From Anaerolineales bacterium (lineage in GTDB: Bacteria; Chloroflexota; Anaerolineae; Anaerolineales; UBA4823): a stretch of DNA of 64,000 bases. The position numbers were made by a program, and so were the translations under genes. The stretch lies in the NCBI GenBank assembly GCA_025057645.1, contig JANXBJ010000001.1, forward strand, positions 801,422 through 865,421, read 5' to 3'. The notes under the pieces were generated by a model. That model saw only the letters and a list, made by a program, of their open reading frames with translations. It was not told where the DNA came from and made no database searches. Below are positions 17,617 through 26,930 of this stretch, in pieces (position 1 is the first letter of the stretch; every line of letters begins with the position of its first letter).

Positions 17617-17662
17617 AGGTGGGAAGATAGGTAATCGCCAATCCCATTTAGAGGAGCTTGAC

Positions 17663-18703
17663 GTGAGCCTCGCAATCCTTTCCAAACCAGCCTTTCGAGA
17701 CTTTGTTGCCCGCCTATTAGCGGATTACCGGGTTGCGGGACCCGTTGCCCATAACGGCAGCTTCATTTTTGACGAAATCCGTGACCCGTCTGAACTGCAT
17801 ATGGATTATCCTACCACCCTCTTGCCGCCGAAGAAATTTCTCCTGCCAATTCGAGAGGTGCTGTTCAGGTTTAAGCGCCAAGACGGTGGCGTACTCCAGG
17901 CCCCGCCAGAAACACCGCCTACAGTGCTTCTGGGCGTGCATACGTGTGACTTGCATGCCATTCAACTCTTGGACACTGTTTTCTCCAGCGGCCACTATGA
18001 TATTCACTATGTAAACAGACGCAAGAAAACCCTGATTGTCAGCATCGAATGCCTCGGCCCTTGTGACGAACATTCCTTCTGTAAAAGCATGGGCACGCTG
18101 ACGGCTGATGAAGGTTACGATCTCCACCTTACCGACCTCGGGGACCAGTACGCCGTAGACGTTGGCACCCAGGCGGGTAAGGAGCTCCTGGAGAAATACG
18201 CTTCAGCTAAGCCGGCAGACAAAGAGGACGTCCAGCGGCTAAACGCAGTGATCAGCGCCAAGTGGCCGAGATTCTCATACCGCTTGGATTTCGATGTCAG
18301 CGAGCTGCCCTCGGTGCTCGAGTTAGGCATGAAAAGCCCGCTATGGGAAGAACTGGGGCAGCGGTGCCTAGCGTGCGCCGCCTGTACGAACGTTTGTCCC
18401 ACCTGCTTTTGCTTTGACGTCAAGGACGAAGTTGAACTGAATCTGGTGGATGGCCAACGGGTGCGCCAATGGGACTCTTGCCAATTGGATGAATTTGCCA
18501 CCGTGGCAGGTGGGCATAATTTCCGCGCAAGCCGTGCTCTGCGGCAGCGTCATCGGTTCATGCGAAAGGGGAAATACATTCTCGATGCCCACAAACATCT
18601 TGGCTGCGTGGGTTGCGGACGTTGTGCGCGAGCATGCATTGTTGACATCACACCGGTCGGCGTCTTCAATGAGCTGTATCGACAACAGCAAGCTGGGAGT
18701 TAG
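17663..18703 (+). CDS. hydB: Group 3b [NiFe]-hydrogenase / sulfhydrogenase beta subunit (iron-sulfur)
   Basis: 346 residues. Two [4Fe-4S] motifs lie in the C-terminal half: CLACAACTNVCPTCFC and CVGCGRCARACIVDITPV. The upstream region has the HTCDLHAIQLLD and IECLGPCDEHSFC stretches typical of HydB/AsrA-like proteins. The subunit passes electrons between the small-subunit clusters and the flavin subunit HydG in a cytoplasmic heterotetramer. I chose the GTG at 17663, 6 nt after GAGGAG; the frame runs back to 17432 but that part resembles nothing in the family. It heads a gene string that continues with 2-nt spacing to hydG. Confidence 0.92.
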   Translation: MSLAILSKPAFRDFVARLLADYRVAGPVAHNGSFIFDEIRDPSELHMDYPTTLLPPKKFLLPIREVLFRFKRQDGGVLQAPPETPPTVLLGVHTCDLHAIQLLDTVFSSGHYDIHYVNRRKKTLIVSIECLGPCDEHSFCKSMGTLTADEGYDLHLTDLGDQYAVDVGTQAGKELLEKYASAKPADKEDVQRLNAVISAKWPRFSYRLDFDVSELPSVLELGMKSPLWEELGQRCLACAACTNVCPTCFCFDVKDEVELNLVDGQRVRQWDSCQLDEFATVAGGHNFRASRALRQRHRFMRKGKYILDAHKHLGCVGCGRCARACIVDITPVGVFNELYRQQQAGS

Positions 18704-18705
18704 AT

Positions 18706-19575
18706 ATGGTCGCTATTGCCAGTTACCCTCAAACACAACTCTACCCTGACATCGCAAAAGATATCTATCTGCCCTTCTTGGCTGAAATCGTTGAGATTCG
18801 CCCAATGACTGCGCTAGAGAAGGTCTTTACCATTGAACTCCCCAAGGGGATGTCCTTAGGTCATCGCCCCGGGCAGTTTATGGAGGTTTCCGTCTTCGGC
18901 GTTGGAGAAGCGCCGATCAGTATCAGCAGTTCTCCGAGCCGCAGCAACGGCACCTTCGAGCTATGCGTGCGCAAGGTCGGCGATGTAACTACAGCGCTGC
19001 ACAGCCTAAAACCGGGAGATAAAGTGGGTTTGCGAGGGCCTTTTGGACGTGGCTTCCCCTACGAGAACTTCCGGGGTAAAGACCTGCTCTTCGTCCCCGG
19101 TGGACTCGGTTTGGCCCCGTTGCGCTCACTGATCAATCAAGTTCTGGATGAGCGGGCTCATTACGGCCGCGTGATTATCCTGTATGGAGCGCGCAATCCT
19201 GGGGAGCTGCTCTTCAAAGAGGAACTAAAGGCCTGGGGCGAGCGTGATGATGTCGAACTCTACGTGACTGTCGATCGCGCAGATGAAACTTGGACAGGGA
19301 ACGTAGGAGTTGTAACCACTTTGTTCAAATACATTTCGATCTATCCGCGCAACACGGTTGGGATCACCTGCGGTCCCCCGGTGATGTACCGTTTTGTGCT
19401 GATGGAATTCTTCGCCAAGGGAATTTCTGAAGGAAACATTTACCTCTCCCTTGAACGTCGAATGAAATGCGGTGTGGGCAAGTGTGGACACTGCCAAATC
19501 AATAACGTTTACGCATGTCAATCAGGCCCGGTGTTTAGCTACCGCGAGATCAAAGGCCTAGAGGAGGCATTATGA
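18706..19575 (+). CDS. hydG: Group 3b hydrogenase gamma subunit, FAD/NAD(P)-binding oxidoreductase
   Basis: 289 residues of the ferredoxin-NADP reductase superfamily. The FAD domain (~25-120) includes HRPGQFMEVSVFGVGEAPIS. The NAD(P)-binding domain (~125-245) includes VPGGLGLAPLRSLINQ and GPPVMYRFV. The C-terminus has four Cys in a [2Fe-2S] arrangement (MKCGVGKCGHCQINNVYACQ). It exchanges electrons with NAD(P)H. It starts 2 nt after hydB and overlaps hydD by 4 nt (ATGA). In Pyrococcus-type enzymes this subunit gives NADPH preference; specificity is not decided here. Confidence 0.93.
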   Translation: MVAIASYPQTQLYPDIAKDIYLPFLAEIVEIRPMTALEKVFTIELPKGMSLGHRPGQFMEVSVFGVGEAPISISSSPSRSNGTFELCVRKVGDVTTALHSLKPGDKVGLRGPFGRGFPYENFRGKDLLFVPGGLGLAPLRSLINQVLDERAHYGRVIILYGARNPGELLFKEELKAWGERDDVELYVTVDRADETWTGNVGVVTTLFKYISIYPRNTVGITCGPPVMYRFVLMEFFAKGISEGNIYLSLERRMKCGVGKCGHCQINNVYACQSGPVFSYREIKGLEEAL

Positions 19576-20336
19576 GCGCCAACGGCAAACCCAAAATCGC
19601 CTTCTTTGACTTCACCAGTTGCGAAGGTTGTCAGTTGACTGTTATCGACTCATTGCAAGACCACCCGGAATTGCTCAATGCAGTGGAAATCGTGCAATTC
19701 CGCGAGGCAATGAGTGAAAAAGGCGAAGACTATCAAATCGCGTTTATCGAGGGTTCGTGCACACGCCAGAGCGACGAAGCACGGCTGAAAGCTATCCGTG
19801 AGCAAGCTGATATTGTCGTTGCGCTCGGGGCCTGCGCTCACCTTGCGGGCGTCAACGCGCTGAAATCGCTCCATCCCCTAGAAGAAGTGCGGAAATATGT
19901 ATACGGTGATAAGTGGGATTGGTATGAAACGTACGATGCCCGTCCGATTGAGGCGGTCATTCCGGTCGACTTCGCCATCCCAGGCTGTCCAATTGATCGC
20001 AATGAATTTATCGCCGTAGTCAAGGCGCTCCTACTAGGCAAAAAGCCTCCTATCCCCGACTATCCTGTCTGTGTGGAGTGCCGCCTGAAAGAGAACATCT
20101 GCATGTATACCAAAGGCAAAGTCTGTTTGGGCCCGGTCACCCGCGCAGGCTGCGGCGCAATCTGCCCGACTTATGGCTCCTCCTGCGAGGCCTGTCGTGG
20201 CTTTATCAGCAATCCTAACCAAGACTCAATAAAAGACGTGCTCGCCGAAGCCGGCCTGAGTGTGGAAGAGATCATCAACATCTACACGATGTTCACCACT
20301 TACCAGGTACGTGAGAAACTACTGCAGAAAGGGTAG
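19572..20336 (+). CDS. hydD: Group 3b hydrogenase delta (small) subunit
   Basis: 254 residues, the small subunit that relays electrons from the NiFe site. The proximal cluster ligands are visible as CEGCQLT near residue 18, GSCTR, GACAHLAG and PGCPIDRNEF. Further Cys-rich segments (CVECRLKENIC, CLGPVTRAGCGAICP, CEACRG) supply medial and distal clusters. There is no Tat signal, which agrees with a cytoplasmic enzyme. Overlap with hydG (ATGA) and a 4-nt gap to hydA imply coupled translation. Confidence 0.93.
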   Translation: MSANGKPKIAFFDFTSCEGCQLTVIDSLQDHPELLNAVEIVQFREAMSEKGEDYQIAFIEGSCTRQSDEARLKAIREQADIVVALGACAHLAGVNALKSLHPLEEVRKYVYGDKWDWYETYDARPIEAVIPVDFAIPGCPIDRNEFIAVVKALLLGKKPPIPDYPVCVECRLKENICMYTKGKVCLGPVTRAGCGAICPTYGSSCEACRGFISNPNQDSIKDVLAEAGLSVEEIINIYTMFTTYQVREKLLQKG

Positions 20337-20340
20337 TCCT

Positions 20341-21624
20341 ATGAATAAGCGAATTGATGTGCATCACGTCACCCGGGTAGAAGGCCACGGGAATATCGTT
20401 GTCGAAATCGAAAACGGTGAGCTTAAGACCTGTCGCTTCGAAGTAGTAGAAACCCCTCGCTTCTTCGAAGCCATGCTGCTCGGGCGTCCGTATCAGGAAG
20501 CCTCTCATATTACCAGTCGAATCTGCGGTATCTGCGCAACCGGGCATGCCACTGCTTCCTTGCGCGCTTCGGAGAAAGCTCTTGGAGTTGAACTAAGCGA
20601 ACAAAGCTGGCTTTTGCGCAAACTTACTTTCCACGGAGAAATTCTAGATAGCCACGTTTTACACGTCTATATGTTGGTAGCACCGGACTTCTTAGGGGTG
20701 GGGAGCGTAATCCCCTTGGCACAAACTCACCCCGAGATCGTGATGCGGGCGCTGCGCATGAAGAAACTGGCCGGAGACCTCTGCGCAATGGTCACAGGGC
20801 GGCACACCCATCCAATCGCTATGGTTGTGGGTGGCTTCACCCACTTCCCGAAAATGTCCGAACTCGAGGCAATGCACCGACGACTCATCGACTCGCGCAG
20901 GGATGTCGAGGCCACAGTAGAACTCTTCTCAAAGTTGCCCTGGCCAGAATTCGAACGCGACACCGAATACGTCTCTCTGAGCAAACCCGATGAATATGCT
21001 TTTATCGATGGAGAAATTGTCACCAGCGATGGCGTGCGAGTGCCTCCTGAACGATATAAAGAAGTGACCAATGAATTCATGGTGCCATACTCTACAGCCA
21101 AGTTTACGCGCAATAAGCGCGAGTCACTCATGGTTGGCGCCTTGGCACGTTTCAACAACAATTACGATTTGCTGCACCCTAAAGCGAAAGAAGCCGCAGC
21201 CGTCTTGGGCATGAAGCCGAAAGTCACGAACACCTTCCTCAACTCCGCAGCTCAAGTGGTCGAGATCGTCCACAGCATCGAGGACTCAATCCGTATTGTC
21301 GAGGAGCTCCTCAGTCGAGGCATTCAACCTGAAGAGCCAGCACCGGTCAAACACATGCCCGGCGAAGGGGTAGGTGTGGCCGAAGTCCCCCGCGGCTTGT
21401 TGATCCATCACTACGCAATCGGCGAAGACGGACGTATCACCGCCGCCAATTGCATTATCCCAACCAACCAGAACATTAACAATCTGGAACACGACATGCG
21501 CGCTTGGGTGCCCAAAGTAATGCACAAACCCGAACAGGAAATGCGCTTGGATCTAGAGATGCTGGTGCGAGCCTATGACCCTTGCATTTCGTGCAGCGTG
21601 CATGTCCTGAAAATCCAACGTTGA
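20341..21624 (+). CDS. hydA: Group 3b [NiFe]-hydrogenase large (catalytic) subunit
   Basis: 427 residues. The L1 motif is RICGICATGHATAS near residue 61 and the L2 motif DPCISCSVH is at the very end, together giving the four Cys that hold Ni and Fe. Six residues (VLKIQR) follow the final His and should be cleaved by the protease encoded next. It reduces protons or oxidises H2, reversibly, coupled to NAD(P); related enzymes also reduce polysulfide. The frame extends upstream into hydD to 20260, but the ATG at 20341 is 4 nt after the hydD stop with AGGGT just upstream and matches the family start. Confidence 0.94.
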   Translation: MNKRIDVHHVTRVEGHGNIVVEIENGELKTCRFEVVETPRFFEAMLLGRPYQEASHITSRICGICATGHATASLRASEKALGVELSEQSWLLRKLTFHGEILDSHVLHVYMLVAPDFLGVGSVIPLAQTHPEIVMRALRMKKLAGDLCAMVTGRHTHPIAMVVGGFTHFPKMSELEAMHRRLIDSRRDVEATVELFSKLPWPEFERDTEYVSLSKPDEYAFIDGEIVTSDGVRVPPERYKEVTNEFMVPYSTAKFTRNKRESLMVGALARFNNNYDLLHPKAKEAAAVLGMKPKVTNTFLNSAAQVVEIVHSIEDSIRIVEELLSRGIQPEEPAPVKHMPGEGVGVAEVPRGLLIHHYAIGEDGRITAANCIIPTNQNINNLEHDMRAWVPKVMHKPEQEMRLDLEMLVRAYDPCISCSVHVLKIQR

Positions 21625-21646
21625 TAAGGTCGTTTCTTCCAAGCCT

Positions 21647-22141
21647 GTGCCCCAAGATTCATCCGTCCCCGAGCTGAGATCACACACCCTCATTCTCGGA
21701 ATAGGCAATCCCCTCTACGGGGACGATGGTCTTGGGGTACGGGTAGCAGAGATCTTGGCCAAAGAAAAATTGCCTGCTGGGGTTGTGGTTGAAGTCGCTG
21801 CCCTAGATGGGGTGGACCTCATTTTGAGAATGGAGGGTTGGAAGCGCGTTATTCTCATCGACGCCGTACAAATGGGCAAGCGACCCGGTACCTGGCATTG
21901 TTTTAAACCTGAGGAGGTTCGGCTGATTGCTGAGGGGCAAGGGTTTTCTCTCCATGAAATTGGTCTTGCAAGCGCCCTAGAACTGGCACAAGCGCTTGGG
22001 AGGTTACCACAGGAAGTGATCATTTATGGGGTGGAACCGCAAACCCTTGAGGTGCGAGAAGGCCTAAGCCCCTCCGTGCAGTCTGCTATACCGGAAATTA
22101 TTCAACATATCCTAGAGGAGCTATGGAAGAGAGAGAAATGA
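21647..22141 (+). CDS. Hydrogenase maturation endopeptidase (HyaD/HycI family)
   Basis: 164 residues. The GIGNPLYGDDGLGVRVAEIL segment contains the metal-contacting Asp, and VILIDAVQMG and SLHEIGLA correspond to the second and third conserved blocks, with Asp and His ligands. It trims the C-terminal tail of the hydrogenase large subunit after Ni insertion; the substrate is almost certainly HydA, 22 nt upstream. The start is a GTG. The stop overlaps the following response regulator by 4 nt (ATGA). Confidence 0.92.
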   Translation: MPQDSSVPELRSHTLILGIGNPLYGDDGLGVRVAEILAKEKLPAGVVVEVAALDGVDLILRMEGWKRVILIDAVQMGKRPGTWHCFKPEEVRLIAEGQGFSLHEIGLASALELAQALGRLPQEVIIYGVEPQTLEVREGLSPSVQSAIPEIIQHILEELWKREK

Positions 22142-22539
22142 CCAAAAAGCACATCCTCATTATTGACGATGACGCCGATCAAAGACTCACCGTTCGTCTC
22201 CCCCTTGAAGCTGCCGGTTATCAAGTCAGCGAAGCGAAGAGCTCTGAGGAGGGACTCGAACTGGTCAAGCAACTCAAGCCCGATCTCATCGTCCTAGACG
22301 TGATGATGGACACGGCAACCGCGGGATTTCAGGTTGCGTTAGCTTTGCATAGCCCCGACCCTAAGTCCGAATACAAAGAGTATCGCAACATTCCGATCAT
22401 TATGCTAACCGCAATCCATACCACCACACCCTTACGGTTCGCACCGGATGCCGACTATCTACCAGTTGAAGTGTTCCTAGAAAAGCCGGTAGACCCCGAA
22501 GTTCTGGTTGCAAAAGTCAAAGAGCTACTCCCCAACTAA
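22138..22539 (+). CDS. Single-domain response regulator (receiver)
   Basis: 133 residues. The acidic triad IIDDDAD, phospho-acceptor Asp in LIVLDVMMDTATAG, Thr in IIMLTAIH and Lys in FLEKPVDP are all present, so it should be phosphorylatable. An insertion of about 20 residues lies between the Thr and Lys segments (TTTPLRFAPDADYLPVEVFL), longer than in CheY. There is no output domain. The ATG at 22138 overlaps the protease stop; an in-frame ATG at 22123 follows GAGGAG closely and is an alternative. Probable partner: the kinase encoded immediately downstream. Confidence 0.88.
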   Translation: MTKKHILIIDDDADQRLTVRLPLEAAGYQVSEAKSSEEGLELVKQLKPDLIVLDVMMDTATAGFQVALALHSPDPKSEYKEYRNIPIIMLTAIHTTTPLRFAPDADYLPVEVFLEKPVDPEVLVAKVKELLPN

Positions 22540-22550
22540 TCGAGGGAAGA

Positions 22551-24497
22551 ATGGGACTCCCCAAGCCCGGCGGAGAGACAATTGACCATCCATACCTCAC
22601 GGTTACCCAAACGGAGATCTCTCATAACCTGGTTGAAGCAGAACTGGTTGCCAGCGTTTCTTGGCTGATCAAGCTGCGCTGGATTGCCGGCGCAGGAGTC
22701 CTGCTCGCCACGTGGATAGTACGCTCTCTATTTCAGGTCGGCGCACCGTTTGCCATTCTCTCGGGCATCGGCATCGCTATTCTGGTTTATAACACCATTT
22801 TTTTCCTCTACGAACGGCGTGCCAAGCAACGGGGGGCTACGACAAAAGAATTCCGTTCTTTAGCGATCTGGCAAACCGCCCTTGACTGGATAGCAATGAC
22901 TCTACTCTTCCACTACTCCGGAGGTGTAGAAAGTCCAGCAATTTGGTACTTCATTTTCCACATTATCATTGCAGCCATTTTCTTCTCTCGAGGAGTGGCT
23001 TTCTTGCTTTCCCTCTTGTCTATCCTTTTGGTCGGAGGAACCGTTCTCTTCGAATATTTAGGGTGGTTGCCTCACCGCCCCTTGCAGAATTACTTGCCGG
23101 TTTCTCTCTACCGCAGCCCTATATATATCCTAGGTGTGCTAAGTTTCTTTTCTACAACAGCGATCTTTGTGGCTTTCCTCGTTGGGAGTATTCAGGAGAG
23201 GCTGCGACGGCGCGAAGCGGAAGTGATCCAACTGAGCGAGAATCTACAACGCGCCACGCTCCGTCTCCAGGCTATCAATGAGATTTTCAAGGTAATCAGC
23301 TCCACCCTCGATCTTAAGCAGGTGCTAGAACGCTTAGTAGGAACGACTGCCCAGGCTATGGGAGCACGGGCTTGCTCAATCCATATGTTGGATAAAAGCG
23401 GCCTCTACCTAGAGCCAGTAGCTACTTACGGGCCGAGCGACGTCAATATCCACAAGGGCGCCATTGACGCATTGACACATCCGCTGGCAAAGGAGGCATT
23501 ATCCGGAAAAGTTGTGAACATCCCTAGTGCACCTCAAAGCTCTCTTTTCCAATCCCCTTTGGAATCCAGCCGAGAAGGTATTCAGTCCATCCTTTGCGCT
23601 CCCCTAATAGGCAAAGGGAGACCGATAGGAATACTACTCGCCTATCATGAAGAACCCAGTTACTTCAACAAAGAAGACGAAGAATTCATCAGCGCCATCG
23701 CTGCACAAGGAAGCATAGCCATCGAAAACGCCATGGCCTACCAAGCGATGAGCGAATTAGATCAGATGAAAAGCCAATTTATCCACACCGCTACTCATGA
23801 ACTGCGCTCTCCAGTAAGTGTTACCCGCAGCCTTTTGCGCACAATCACAGCAGGCTACGCTGGAGAGATCACTGCACAACAGAAAGAGATCCTCGAGCGA
23901 GCTACGCGCCGGATCGAATTCCTTCAAAAGCTTATTGATGACCTGCTTGACTTGGCGGCCGGAAAGGTTGGCGGTTTTATGGCTCAAGGCACACAACCGG
24001 TCTCAGTTAAGGAGGCGATTGAAAAGGTAGTCGATCGCTTCAAGATTCCCGCCCAGGAGAAGTCAATCGAGCTTCGTTTTGAGTGGAATTGTCTGTCTAA
24101 TGGACTCTACGTCAAAGCAACGGTCGAGGCTTTAGATCGGATTTTCAACAACCTGATCTCTAATGCCATCAAGTATACTCCCAACGGTGGGCAAGTAGTG
24201 GTGACAATCGAGTCCTTGGATAGAGAAGTCCACATTGCAATCAAAGACTCCGGGATCGGAATCCCGCCCGAATCGCTCCCCCACCTCTTCAAGGAATTCT
24301 ATCGCGCACCCAACGCAAAAGAAATCGTGGCGGAGGGAACCGGACTAGGGTTAGCGATTACCAAAGACCTGATTCAACAGCTTAACGGACGGATCACTGT
24401 CGAAAGCCAACTTGGGTTAGGCACAACTTTTCACGTCTTTTTACCGCTAGCAGCGGTAGAAGCCCCTACTCTCTCGCCGATGGAGGAGCTACGATGA
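22551..24497 (+). CDS. Membrane sensor histidine kinase with GAF domain
   Basis: 648 residues. About six membrane segments lie in residues 35-225 with very short loops, suggesting sensing within or at the membrane. Then come a short coiled coil, a GAF domain (~240-405), HisKA with the phospho-acceptor His in HTATHELRSPVS (~420), and the HATPase domain with N box NAIKYTPNGG, G1 DSGIGIPPE and G2 GTGLGLAI. It is flanked by a receiver gene and by nuoE, whose ATG overlaps its stop by 4 nt (ATGA), so it is embedded in the redox operon. The ligand is unknown; dissolved gas, quinone or redox state is a guess. Confidence 0.9.
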   Translation: MGLPKPGGETIDHPYLTVTQTEISHNLVEAELVASVSWLIKLRWIAGAGVLLATWIVRSLFQVGAPFAILSGIGIAILVYNTIFFLYERRAKQRGATTKEFRSLAIWQTALDWIAMTLLFHYSGGVESPAIWYFIFHIIIAAIFFSRGVAFLLSLLSILLVGGTVLFEYLGWLPHRPLQNYLPVSLYRSPIYILGVLSFFSTTAIFVAFLVGSIQERLRRREAEVIQLSENLQRATLRLQAINEIFKVISSTLDLKQVLERLVGTTAQAMGARACSIHMLDKSGLYLEPVATYGPSDVNIHKGAIDALTHPLAKEALSGKVVNIPSAPQSSLFQSPLESSREGIQSILCAPLIGKGRPIGILLAYHEEPSYFNKEDEEFISAIAAQGSIAIENAMAYQAMSELDQMKSQFIHTATHELRSPVSVTRSLLRTITAGYAGEITAQQKEILERATRRIEFLQKLIDDLLDLAAGKVGGFMAQGTQPVSVKEAIEKVVDRFKIPAQEKSIELRFEWNCLSNGLYVKATVEALDRIFNNLISNAIKYTPNGGQVVVTIESLDREVHIAIKDSGIGIPPESLPHLFKEFYRAPNAKEIVAEGTGLGLAITKDLIQQLNGRITVESQLGLGTTFHVFLPLAAVEAPTLSPMEELR

Positions 24498-24979
24498 ACC
24501 GAACCCTCGATGACGACCCGGCCATTGACCTCAAGCCCTTATTAGAGATCATTGACGAATACAAAAACCAGAGGGGGGCTGTGATCCCGGTCTTGCAGCG
24601 CACTCAAGAGACTTACGGGTATCTTCCCAAACCGGCCCTGAAAGAAATCTCGAAGCGATTGCGCATCCCCCTCAGCCGCCTCCAAGGGGTAGCAACCTTC
24701 TATGCTCAGTTCCACCTCAAGCGGCGCGGGCGACATTTGATTCGCGTTTGCGATGGCACAGCCTGTCACGTCAAGGGAGCAACTAAACTTGTTAATGTCA
24801 TTGAAGAAAATCTGGAGCTAAAAGCGGGCGGAAGCTCACCGGACTACAAATACTCCCTAGAAATCGTATATTGTGTCGGTTCATGCGGGCTAGCTCCGGT
24901 AGTCATTGTTGACGACCGGGTCGTGGGACAAGCCGAGCCGGACAAGTTGGTCCGACAACTGAAGCGGATTGAGGACTGA
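24494..24979 (+). CDS. nuoE: NuoE/HoxE-type [2Fe-2S] thioredoxin-like subunit
   Basis: 161 residues. The N-terminal helical part (YKNQRGAVIPVLQRTQETYG) and thioredoxin-like C-terminal part are typical of 24-kDa subunits. The four cluster ligands are in CDGTACHVKGA and, ~40 residues on, CVGSCGLAP. It hands electrons between the flavin subunit encoded next and the remaining complex. It belongs with the following NuoF-like and formate dehydrogenase genes as a soluble NAD-linked formate dehydrogenase module. Confidence 0.92.
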   Translation: MNRTLDDDPAIDLKPLLEIIDEYKNQRGAVIPVLQRTQETYGYLPKPALKEISKRLRIPLSRLQGVATFYAQFHLKRRGRHLIRVCDGTACHVKGATKLVNVIEENLELKAGGSSPDYKYSLEIVYCVGSCGLAPVVIVDDRVVGQAEPDKLVRQLKRIED

Positions 24980-25003
24980 TCGGAGCATTGGAGGTAGAAA
25001 ATT

Positions 25004-26896
25004 ATGGGTAAGGTGGCCAATTTGGAAAGCCTGCAGCAAGTATACTTCGAGGCTATCCCTCTCCTCGCTAACCGTAGGGCACAAGGAGGGCCAGCCGAGA
25101 AGCCGCTAAACGGCAAGTGCGATGTGTTGATCTGCGGCGGCACTGGATGTGTAGCCTCAAGCTCACGAGATGTTCGCGAAGCTCTCCTTGTCGAAATTGA
25201 AAGACGAGGCCTAAAAGAGGATATTCGGGTCATCACGACCGGCTGCCATGGGTTTTGCGCAAAAGGCCCTTTGGTAGTTGTCTATCCTCAAGAGGTCTTA
25301 TACTGCCAAGTGAAAGCTTCGGATGCACCTCGAATCGTTTCTGAGACTCTCATCGGCAAGCAAATCCTTGAAGATCTTGTGTATCAGCACCCTCAAAGCA
25401 AAGAGAGGTTTCCCGTCTATCATGAAATCCCTTTTTACCGTCACCAGCTACGTTTATCCTTGCGAAACTGCGGCCTGATTAACCCTGAAGATATTCGCGA
25501 GTACATAGCTAGACAAGGTTATTTTGCTCTAGGCAAAGCCCTAACCCAGATGAGCCCTCGCGAGGTCATCGAGGTGGTTAAGGACTCTGGGCTGAGAGGT
25601 CGCGGTGGCGCAGGGTTCGTCACAGGCATCAAGTGGGAGATCACTCAACGTTCTCCAATAAGACCGAAATATCTGGTTTGCAATGCTGACGAAGGAGACC
25701 CGGGCGCCTTTATGGATCGCTCGATTCTGGAGGGTGACCCGCACAGTGTTCTGGAAGGAATGATCATTGCAGGTTATGCAATCGGTGCCGAAGCCGGGTA
25801 CATTTACTGTCGTGCCGAGTATCCCCTGGCCATACAGCGTATCAAAATTGCCCTAGCTCAAGCATATGAGTATGGCTTCTTGGGTGAGAACATCCTGGGC
25901 AGTGGTTTCTCTTTCGACATCTACCTGCGCGAGGGAGCCGGAGCCTTTGTCTGCGGCGAGGAAACAGCCCTGCTAGCCTCGATTGAAGGGCGAAGAGGCG
26001 AACCTCGTCCGAGGCCACCTTTCCCCTCCGTATCAGGACTATGGTCCAAGCCGACCAATGTCAATAATGTTAAGACTTACGGGCTGGTGCCGCAGATCAT
26101 CCTGAACGGTGCCGAGTGGTTTCGTGGGTTCGGCACGCCCAACTCGCCGGGTACGGCAACTTTTGCGCTAACGGGCAAAATCAACAACATCGGCCTGATC
26201 GAAGTCCCAATGGGAATCACCCTGAGGGAAATCATCTATGACCTTGGCGGCGGAATCCCTAAAGGCAAGGCCTTCAAGGCCGTACAAACGGGCGGCCCGT
26301 TAGGAGGGTGCCTACCCGCCGAAGCCTTAGACACCCCGGTAGATTTTGACTCATTAGTGCAAGCCGGTGCCACTATGGGTTCCGGAGGGATGATTGTTGT
26401 CGATGAAGACACTTGCATGGTTGAGTTCGCTAAGTACTTTTTGACCTTCGCCTCTGCCGAATCGTGTGGCAAGTGTGTTCCGTGCCGCATCGGCGGCCGC
26501 CGCCTCCTTGAAGTACTTAACCGCATCAGCAATGGCGAAGGAAAACCCGAAGACTTGGATGAAATTGAATATATATCGAGGAATATGAAAGAGGCCTCCC
26601 TGTGTGCCCTGGGTCAGCTAACCCCCGGCCCGGTTGTGGCTTCCCTGCGCTTCTTCCGTCCGGAATATGAAGCGCATATCTACGAGAGAAAGTGCCCTGC
26701 GAAAGTGTGTAAGGGGCTGATCACCTATCGAGTTATCGAAGAGAATTGCACCGGGTGTATGGTCTGCAAGCGAAATTGCCCCGCCGGAGCTATCAGCGGA
26801 GAAAAGCGTCAAGTCCACTATATCGACCCGAATATTTGTGAGCGCTGCGGAATTTGCATCGAAGTGTGTAAGTTTGACGCAATTATGATTGAGTAA
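25004..26896 (+). CDS. nuoF: NuoF-like flavin/iron-sulfur subunit with N-terminal [2Fe-2S] and C-terminal ferredoxin domains
   Basis: 630 residues, as in HndC/HydB of bifurcating hydrogenases and the diaphorase subunits of soluble formate dehydrogenases. Order: thioredoxin-like [2Fe-2S] domain (~30-125, CGGTGCVASS and CHGFCAKGP), the NADH/FMN core (~150-400, GLRGRGGAGFVTG, NADEGDPGAF, CGEETALLASIEG), the SLBB and [4Fe-4S] part (SCGKCVPCRIGG), and two C-terminal ferredoxin-type motifs (CTGCMVCKRNCP, CERCGICIEVCK). The extra clusters allow contact with ferredoxin, so flavin-based electron bifurcation is possible but not shown. It lies 24 nt after nuoE and 34 nt before fdhA. Confidence 0.92.
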   Translation: MGKVANLESLQQVYFEAIPLLANRRAQGGPAEKPLNGKCDVLICGGTGCVASSSRDVREALLVEIERRGLKEDIRVITTGCHGFCAKGPLVVVYPQEVLYCQVKASDAPRIVSETLIGKQILEDLVYQHPQSKERFPVYHEIPFYRHQLRLSLRNCGLINPEDIREYIARQGYFALGKALTQMSPREVIEVVKDSGLRGRGGAGFVTGIKWEITQRSPIRPKYLVCNADEGDPGAFMDRSILEGDPHSVLEGMIIAGYAIGAEAGYIYCRAEYPLAIQRIKIALAQAYEYGFLGENILGSGFSFDIYLREGAGAFVCGEETALLASIEGRRGEPRPRPPFPSVSGLWSKPTNVNNVKTYGLVPQIILNGAEWFRGFGTPNSPGTATFALTGKINNIGLIEVPMGITLREIIYDLGGGIPKGKAFKAVQTGGPLGGCLPAEALDTPVDFDSLVQAGATMGSGGMIVVDEDTCMVEFAKYFLTFASAESCGKCVPCRIGGRRLLEVLNRISNGEGKPEDLDEIEYISRNMKEASLCALGQLTPGPVVASLRFFRPEYEAHIYERKCPAKVCKGLITYRVIEENCTGCMVCKRNCPAGAISGEKRQVHYIDPNICERCGICIEVCKFDAIMIE

Positions 26897-26930
26897 CCCA
26901 TTGGTGAATCCAATCGGAGATAGGAAGCCT

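Noticed and set aside
17432..17662. N-terminal extension of hydB from a GTG at 17432
   Set aside because: It has no family similarity, overlaps the promoter and CRP-like site, and the GTG at 17663 has an excellent Shine-Dalgarno.
20260..20340. hydA starting inside hydD
   Set aside because: That would overlap the hydD coding end by 80 nt; the ATG at 20341 follows the stop and matches the family start.
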